Source of the DNA: Capsicum annuum
Taxonomy: Eukaryota; Streptophyta; Magnoliopsida; Solanales; Solanaceae
DNA: 64,000 bases
Direction of reading: 5' to 3'
NCBI RefSeq assembly: GCF_002878395.1
Contig: NC_061115.1
Coordinates: 92,183,576 to 92,247,575, forward strand
The notes below the pieces were generated by a model. The model had not been told where the DNA came from, searched no databases, and saw nothing but the letters and a program-made list of their open reading frames with translations. Shown piece after piece: positions 58,236 through 64,000 of this stretch. Positions within the stretch are counted from its first letter, which is position 1. The number at the start of each line of letters is the position of its first letter. The position numbers and the translations under genes are program-made.

Positions 58236-58960
58236 TTGTGTTTAATGGGCTATTACCGCCGTTTTGTTGAGGGTTTCTCCTCTATAGTGTCTCCTATGAC
58301 TCGGTTGACCCAAAATAAAGTGAAGTTCTTATGGTCTAAATCTTCTGAGAAGAGTTTTCAGGAGTTGAAGAATCAACTCACTTCAGCCCCTGTTTTGACT
58401 TTGCCTGATAGTATTGATGGTTTTGTGGTGTACTGTGATTCTTCAAGAGTTGGGTTGTGTTGCGTATTGATACATAAGGGTAAAGTGATAGCTTATGCTT
58501 CTAGACAGTTGAAAACCCATGAGAAAAATTACCCCACCCATGACCTTGAGTTGGCTGTTGTTTTCTTTGCTTTGAAAATCTAGAGACACAATTTGTATGG
58601 TTTCCATGTTGATGTTTTCACTGATCATAAGAGTCTGCAGTATGTGATTACCTAGAGAAAATCGGATCTTAGGCAGAGACGATGGTTAGCATTAATAAAG
58701 GACTATGAAATGAGTGTGTTATACCATCCGAGCAAGGACAATGTTGTGGCGGATGTCCTAAGTAGAGTGTCCATGGGTAGTGTTTCGCATGTGGTAGAAG
58801 GTAAGAAAGAGTTGGCTCGTGATGTACATCGTTTGACTAGATTGGGGGTTAGGTTGTTTGATTCTACTGAAGGTAGTATAGGGGTTCAGAGTAGTTCCGA
58901 ATCCTCCTTGGTTTCAGAAGTGAAGGAAAAACAATACTTAGATGCTAGTTTGGTCTGACT
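58236..58960 (+). pseudogene. G5 RNase H
   Basis: Runs 58236-58583 and 58710-58958 carry [73 protein letters not shown], a stop, then FTDHKSLQYVIT and VVADVLSR. The four acidic positions (VYCD, DLEL, FTD, VAD) are all present, so RNase H lesions are stops only. Confidence 0.87.
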
Positions 58961-59870
58961 GAAGGAGTCAGTCAAGGACCAAAAATTAGAGGTTTTCTTC
59001 CAAGAGGTAGATGGTTTGTTGAGATTGAAGGGTAGATTGTGTGTCCAGAATATTGATGATCTGAGACAGAGGACTATGGATGAAGCACACGGGGCGCGAT
59101 ATTCTATTCATCCTGGTGCCACCAAGATGTATGGAGACTTGCGAGAAATCTATTGGAGTGGCATGAAGAAAGATATAGCAGCATTTGTAGCTAAGTGTGC
59201 AACATGCCAATATGTTAAGTTTGAACACCATAGACCTGGTAGTATGATGCAAGAGTTTAGTATTCCCACCTGGAATTGGGAAGAGATAAATATGGACTTC
59301 GTGATTGGTTTACCTCCTTCCCGATGCCATCATGATTCCATTAGGGTTGTGGTCAATAGGTTGACTAAGTCTACTTATTTTTTTCCAGTTCATACTTCAT
59401 ATACTGGTGAGGATTACACTAGATTGTATATCCGAGAGCTAGTCAAACTGCATGGAGTTCCCTTGTCTATCATTTCGGATAGGGGTACTTAGTTCACTTC
59501 ACAACTTTGGAAACCTTTTCAGAAGGGTCTTGGTACCTAAGTTCTTTTAAGTTTTGCTTTTCATCCGTAGACCGATGGTTAGGCTGAGCGGACCATCCAT
59601 ACCTTAGAGGATATGATGAGAGCTTGTGCACTTGACTTGAAGGGAAGTTGGGATGATCACTTACCGTTGATAGAGTTTGCTTACAATAACAGTTTCCACT
59701 CTAGTATTGGCATGACTCCATTTGAAGCCTTATATGGGAGGAAGTATATATCACCCATAGGTTGGTTCGAGGTGGGTGAAGCGGCTGTGAGTGGTCCTAA
59801 TTCGGTATTTGAGGCTATGGAAAAAGTTAAGTTGATTAGGGAGAGGTTGAAAACTGTGTAGAGTCGTCAG
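58961..59870 (+). pseudogene. G5 integrase core
   Basis: Run 59016-59492 (158 codons) holds the zinc finger (HGARYSIHPGATKMYGDLREIYW, CATCQ), the first Asp in INMDFVIGLP and IISDRGT with the second Asp. TAG at 59490, TAA at 59538, TAG at 59568 and TAG at 59580 each replace a Gln that is intact in G3. AERTIHTLEDMMRA holds the catalytic Glu. Run 59613-59861 continues with IEFAYNNSFHSSIGMTPFEALYGRKYISP. Confidence 0.9.
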
Positions 59871-60315
59871 AAGTCATATGGGGATGTTAGAAGGAGAGAC
59901 CTTGAGTTTGAAGTTGGTGACCTAGTGAATCTGAAAATTTCACCCATGAGGGGGGTGAAGAGATTTGGAAAGAAGGGGAACCTTAGTTCCCATTATATTG
60001 GTCCGTACAAAATCCTTAGCCGTGTTGGTAAGGTAGCTTATGAGGTCGAGTTGCCTTTTGAGTTGTCCTCTGTTCATCCAATATTCCATGTCTCCATGCT
60101 TAGAAAGCATATTAGCGATGTTGTGGTAGTGGATTCCTCTGTGAGTGCTAACATTCAAGAAAATCTTTCTTTTGATGAGATTCCTGTTGAGATTCTTGAT
60201 TTTACTGTCCAAAGACTAAGGAACAAAGAAGTTCGCTTGGTCAAGTTGTTGTGGTGAAACCAATCTGTTGAGGGTGCAACTTGGGAAGCTGAGGCGGATA
60301 TCCGATCCAAGTACC
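59871..60315 (+). pseudogene. G5 integrase C-terminus and chromodomain-like tail
   Basis: DVRRRDLEFEVGDLVNLKISPMRGVKRFGKKGNLSSHYIGPYKIL, HPIFHVSMLRKHISD, then EIPVEILDFTVQRLRNKEVRLVKLLW, TGA where G3 has Arg, and NQSVEGATWEAEADIRSKYPQLF. The Trp-Glu-x-Glu end is the chromodomain-like part. Confidence 0.87.
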
Positions 60316-60572
60316 CGCAACTATTTTTTGTGAACTCCGATCAAGCCGAAGGTACCGTTCTTTCCTAAATCATGCACTTTTGATAAAATTTGCAGTAGTT
60401 CAGCTATCATTTATTATTATGTGTTCAGCTGTAGTTTTTGAATTTATGCATTCTATGTTGCATTCGAAGTGAGAAATGATGTGGTGATGAGTCTAACGAA
60501 TGGTATCAGCTGTATGCTCTATTCCCTATCTAATCTTGGCATGTCTAGCGTCATTCGAGGACGAATGTTTCC

Positions 60573-60582
60573 AAGGGGGGAT
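60573..60582 (+). other. G5 polypurine tract
   Basis: aagggggga, preceded by the family block cgaggacgaatgtt, two to three bases from the 3' LTR start. Confidence 0.85.
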
Positions 60583-60584
60583 TA

Positions 60585-62744
60585 TGTAATACCCTAGGAA
60601 ATTTTTTGTTGAAATTTTGTGCGTAAACGTGTTGGGTTCTATCTTATAGAATGAATAATAAATTTTCCGTGAAGAATGTCTTAGATTATGACCTACCATT
60701 ACTTAGAGTATCGAATAAGCTTTCCAACGAGATGTGTATCATCCAAAACGGACACCCGAGCGACTAGTTATGAACATTCCGATCGAACCGTGAATAGTAG
60801 TGAACAGTAAAACGTGCAGGAAAAAGTACTGAGGCCTGGGGTATTTTTGTTCCAACTTTAAACGATCATAAATTCTTGTACAGAATGATCTGGGTGATCT
60901 ATTATTTATCAATGGAAAGCTCTGCGATTCCTCTTTCCAATGAAATTAGTTTCATCCAATTTGTCTATCGGAGAAAAAAGTTATGGTCTATCTACTTCAG
61001 CTTATCAAAAACAAATTTTTTGGTCAACTTCAAACGATCATAAATCCTTGTACACAATGATATGGGTGAGATACTATATATCAATGGATATATATGAGAG
61101 TCCTCTTTCTAATGAAATTTGTTTCATCCAATTTGGATATCGGAGTAAAACGTTATGGTTGATCTACTTCAAACTATGAAAACAGTCAACCAAAGGACAG
61201 ATTCGAGAATTTTTTTATTTTTAGGGGCGTTTTGGTCATTCACCCTCTCCCAAAATCCTTCCAAACGCTATATTAAAGCCTATTAGAAGAATTATATGTT
61301 ATATTTCATCAAATTCCCTCAAAAAGAAAACCCTAAGCTCTTACATCCAACTTCAAGAACCTCCAAAGTTCACCATTAATTCTCCAAATTTATTCAAGAT
61401 TCCAAGTTTCTAGTTCAAGAACTCCAAGAACCATCATTCAAAGGCACGATTAACATCTCAAAAATGAGTATCGATCTAAATTTCATCATTCAAGGTATGT
61501 GGGGTTTTTCAATAAGAACTCTCTTTCGTTCTTGTGCCCAAAAGCAATTTTCTTTACAAAGGCATGATTTTTATTTGATTTTTATGAATTTGAAGCATGA
61601 ACCCATATCTTATGATGATTATTATGAAATCTTGATGTTTATGATTTTGAAAGAAGAATTTACATGCGTGGAGATATAAAGCATGTATCTTGAACGATAT
61701 TTATCATGATTTTGATATTTAGGAATCCCCATTGGAAATTATGTTTTTTTGAAAAAGTGTGTTATAAGCACGTTGATGTTGAATATTTGATATATTTTGA
61801 ATGATTTGACCTTTTGGTCTTAATGGAGTTGTTTTGAACTCAAGTGTGAGAAAAATCCACAACATTGTTGATTTTGATAGATGGGAAGCATGATGGCTCC
61901 CCATGTATATTTATATATTACTGAAATTGTTTTGTTGTGGATTGTCTTTGAATGATCTGATCTAAGTCCGGGAGAAATCTTTAGCATCGAGTGGGAGGTA
62001 TAAAGCGACCTTACTTCCCTAGAACTACGTGCCCCCATAGAAGTGAGCCTGAGTCTGGTTTATATAATGATCACCAGTTTGTGTGGATTTGATATCGATA
62101 GTCCTACTCCAATGGCAAGGATGGGACGGCTCTCCCCAACGTGGGTTGTACGTTGGACTCCATGTAGCTCACATGGATTATGTCGGTTATAGGATCAACC
62201 AGTTAGTGTGTGTTTCCTTGTGCCTATGGTGAATGGTGAAGTGATTTGAAAGTGGAATTGTGAAAGTTATTCTTTCAAAAGATTTAAATGATATTTACAT
62301 TATGAGAATTGATATTCTTGATAAACAGAAAGTGATTGAAAAATTATATGATGACTCATATGTGTAATTGTACTTATTTCATCCTCTCATGATTATGATG
62401 ATTTTCTTCGGTCTATGTGAGTCTTTCATACATCCTGCATATTTATTATAAATATTTATGATGATGATGTTTATACAACTGCATAAACCCCCATATACTC
62501 GGTTCCTTTCCATGGTACTGACCTACATCTTCGGATGTGGGCTGCATTTTCTAAAAATGTAGGTTTAGGTGCCCAGTTGCAGGTTCGACAGTGATCTTTG
62601 GGCACGCTATTCTACATCCTCTATTGTGGTGAGTCCTCATGTTTTGAGGACGTGATGTCTAATGTTGGTTTCACGGAATTTTTTACATTTGATAACTGAG
62701 TATGAGTCAGTTGGGGCATGTCTCAATGGCTCGCTGGTTTTACA
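60585..62744 (+). repeat. G5 3' LTR, 2160 bp with an internal deletion near its end
   Basis: Starts tgtaataccctagg. Aligned with the 5' LTR it lacks about 240 bp between ctggtttta (5' LTR near 55258) and the terminal aca, but keeps the final ca and the TSD. It has about 33 bp near 60826-60858 that the 5' LTR lacks. TATA-like at 61269, telo-box at 61328-61336, donor-like AAG|GTATGT at 61494/61495. Confidence 0.9.
60861..61204. repeat. Two 172-bp tandem units in G5 3' LTR
   Basis: Units at 60861-61032 and 61033-61204, both starting aacgatcataaat.cttgtac. Same arrangement as in the 5' LTR. Confidence 0.85.
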
Positions 62745-62749
62745 TATAC
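62745..62749. repeat. Right target-site duplication of G5 (TATAC)
   Basis: Exact copy of 53118-53122. Confidence 0.88.
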
Positions 62750-63700
62750 TAAACTCTTGCATCACACCAACGGTCTTTGGTGATCTACCTTAACCTATTG
62801 GCACATTGCATACTTTGCTACAAGCTCGGCTATGTTTTTCTTCATACCGTTCCACAAATAGATCTCTCAAAAGTCGCGGTACATCTTGGTAGTGCCGGGA
62901 TGAGTGGAATAACGTGCGCTATGCCCTTCACCCATAATTCTATGCTACAAGTCATCAACATAAGAGACACATAATCTTTCATGAAATCTCAACACACCAT
63001 CTCCCCTATAGGAGAAAACCTCTACCTTTTGGTCCTTAACTGACTCCTTCAATTTGACCAAACTAGGATCCCTATCTTGCTTCTCCTTCACTTCCGAAAC
63101 TAAAGGGGATTCAGAGCTATTCGGCACCAACATACTCCCTTCTGCTGAATCAAGTAATCTAACACCCAACCTAGCCAGACAATGTACATCACGAGCTAAC
63201 TCTCTTTTACCTTTCTCTATATGCGCAACACTGCCCATGGATAATATGCTAAGGGCATCCGCCACTACATTGGCCTTGCCTAGGTGATACAACACACTCA
63301 TATCATAATTTTTCAATAACTCTTACCACCTCCTCTACGTAAGATTCAACACCTTATCGGTAAATACGTAATGCAGGCTTTTATAATCAGTAAACACATC
63401 AAAATGGATACTATAAAAATAGTGTCTCCAAATTTTCAAAGCAAAGACCACAGCTGCTAACTCAAGATCATGGATCGGGTAGTTCTTTTCATTCGGCTTC
63501 TACTATAGAGGTATAGGATGTAACCTTACCTCTTTACATTAACACATAACCCAAACAAACTCTAGAGGCATCACAATACACCATAAAATCATTGGTACCA
63601 TCAGGCAAAGTCAACAGAGGGGCTGAAGTGAGTCGAGTCTTCAACTCCTGAAAATTCTTCTCACAGGAATCGACGCACTGGAATTTAACCTTTTTTTGGG
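62745..63700 (-). pseudogene. G4 RNase H and integrase zinc region
   Basis: Minus 63316-62945 (123 codons): MKNYDMSVLYHLGKANVVADALS, SVAHIEKGKRELARDVHCLARLGVRLLDS, then the linker and LCVSYVDDL. Left of it are HPGTTKMYRD and AKYAMCQ, where the first Cys of CX2C is Tyr. VYCDASRVCLG near 63560-63580 is the RNase H start. Continues at 53122 across G5. Confidence 0.85.
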
Positions 63701-64000
63701 TCAATCAGATCATAAGAGATGCAATGGAAAAGAAACCCTCTACAAAATAATAGTAATAGCCAACTAGACCAAAGAAACTCCTAATGTCAGACGGAGAAAT
63801 AGGTCTAGGCCAATTTCTAACGACTTCTGTGTTTTGGGGATCAACTCTAACACCCTCGGCTGAAAAAACATGACCTAGAAAGGCTACAGACCTTAGAAAA
63901 AATTCACACTTACTGAATTTGGCGAACAACTGGTGATCTCTAAGAGTTTGCATCACAATTTTAAGATGAGTTGCATAGTCGTTCTCATCACGGGAATACA
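63701..64000 (-). pseudogene. G4 reverse transcriptase, 3' part, cut by window end
   Basis: Minus 63956-63705 (83 codons): [37 protein letters not shown] and PISPSDIRSFFGLVGYYYYFVEGFFSI, the RT thumb and connection. The catalytic box lies beyond 64000. Confidence 0.85.

Larger units (their letters stand above)
53123..62744 (+). mobile_element. G5: full-length Ty3/gypsy chromovirus (+), inserted in G4
   Basis: 5' LTR, PBS, gag with zinc knuckle, protease, RT, RNase H, integrase, chromodomain-like tail, purine tract and 3' LTR are all present in order, with a perfect 5-bp TSD. Coding frames hold many stops, most of TAG, TAA or TGA type at places where G3 or G4 have Gln, Arg or Trp. Dead but complete in layout, and the best reference for the family in this window. 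Confidence 0.94.
48656..64000 (-). mobile_element. G4: Ty3/gypsy chromovirus, minus strand, interrupted by S3 and G5, runs off the window
   Basis: Segments from 3' to 5': purine tract and tail (48656-49355), integrase core (52550-53122), RNase H and integrase zinc region (62745-63700), RT (63701 to 64000 and beyond). The segments join into one pol order when S3 and G5 are discounted. Closely related to G3. Confidence 0.86.

Noticed and set aside
1..64000. tRNA, rRNA, snoRNA, microRNA or CRISPR features
   Set aside because: No cloverleaf, rRNA core block or spaced repeat array could be supported; the only tRNA-related matches are primer binding sites.

Overview
The window is a stretch of plant nuclear DNA built almost entirely from nested LTR retrotransposons. 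I found no host protein gene, tRNA, rRNA or CRISPR array. Long Ty3/gypsy chromoviruses (2-3.3 kb LTRs, C-terminal chromodomain-like tails) with iMet-type primer sites, one Ty1/copia element and one Athila-like element point to gene-poor dicot heterochromatin. LTR style suggests Solanaceae (pepper, tomato or potato type), but that is inference from familiarity, not a search. Every coding region seen is broken by stops, frameshifts or deletions, so all are called pseudogenes. Element labels used here are S = solo or partial LTR, G = gypsy, C = copia, H = Athila-like.

Layout, left half. 1-2267 is a partial + strand LTR (S0). An old minus-strand gypsy-like element without recognisable pol (G0) runs from about 2268 to 30030 and is interrupted by three insertions. 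G1 is a minus-strand chromovirus at 4126-12231 with a perfect TGACC target-site duplication (TSD). C1 is a + strand copia element at 13429-23252 whose 3' LTR was itself hit by solo LTR S1 (20339-23121). S2 is a solo LTR at 24805-28112 with a perfect ATAGA TSD.

Layout, right half. G2 (30031-36018, minus) is a 5'-truncated chromovirus, cut at its gag zinc knuckle by the Athila-like H1 (36019-39897, +). G3 (39898-48655, minus) and G4 (from 48656 past the window end, minus) form a head-to-tail tandem sharing one LTR at 45935-48655. G4 is interrupted by solo LTR S3 (about 49356-52549) and by G5 (53123-62744, +), a full-length but dead chromovirus inserted in G4 integrase with a TATAC TSD.

How the parts worked. 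Each gypsy element would have made a Gag shell with a zinc knuckle and a Pol of protease, reverse transcriptase, RNase H, integrase and chromodomain; copia has integrase before RT. tRNA-primed copying starts at the primer binding site (PBS) after the 5' LTR, and plus-strand synthesis starts at the purine tract before the 3' LTR. The most interesting signals are the shared-LTR tandem, a TATA / telo-box / splice-donor order shared by unrelated LTRs, repeated gag loss with pol kept, stop codons that fit methyl-cytosine decay, short tandem arrays inside LTRs, and an open frame in G0 that becomes continuous once the copia insertion is discounted. No clearly new biological system is visible.
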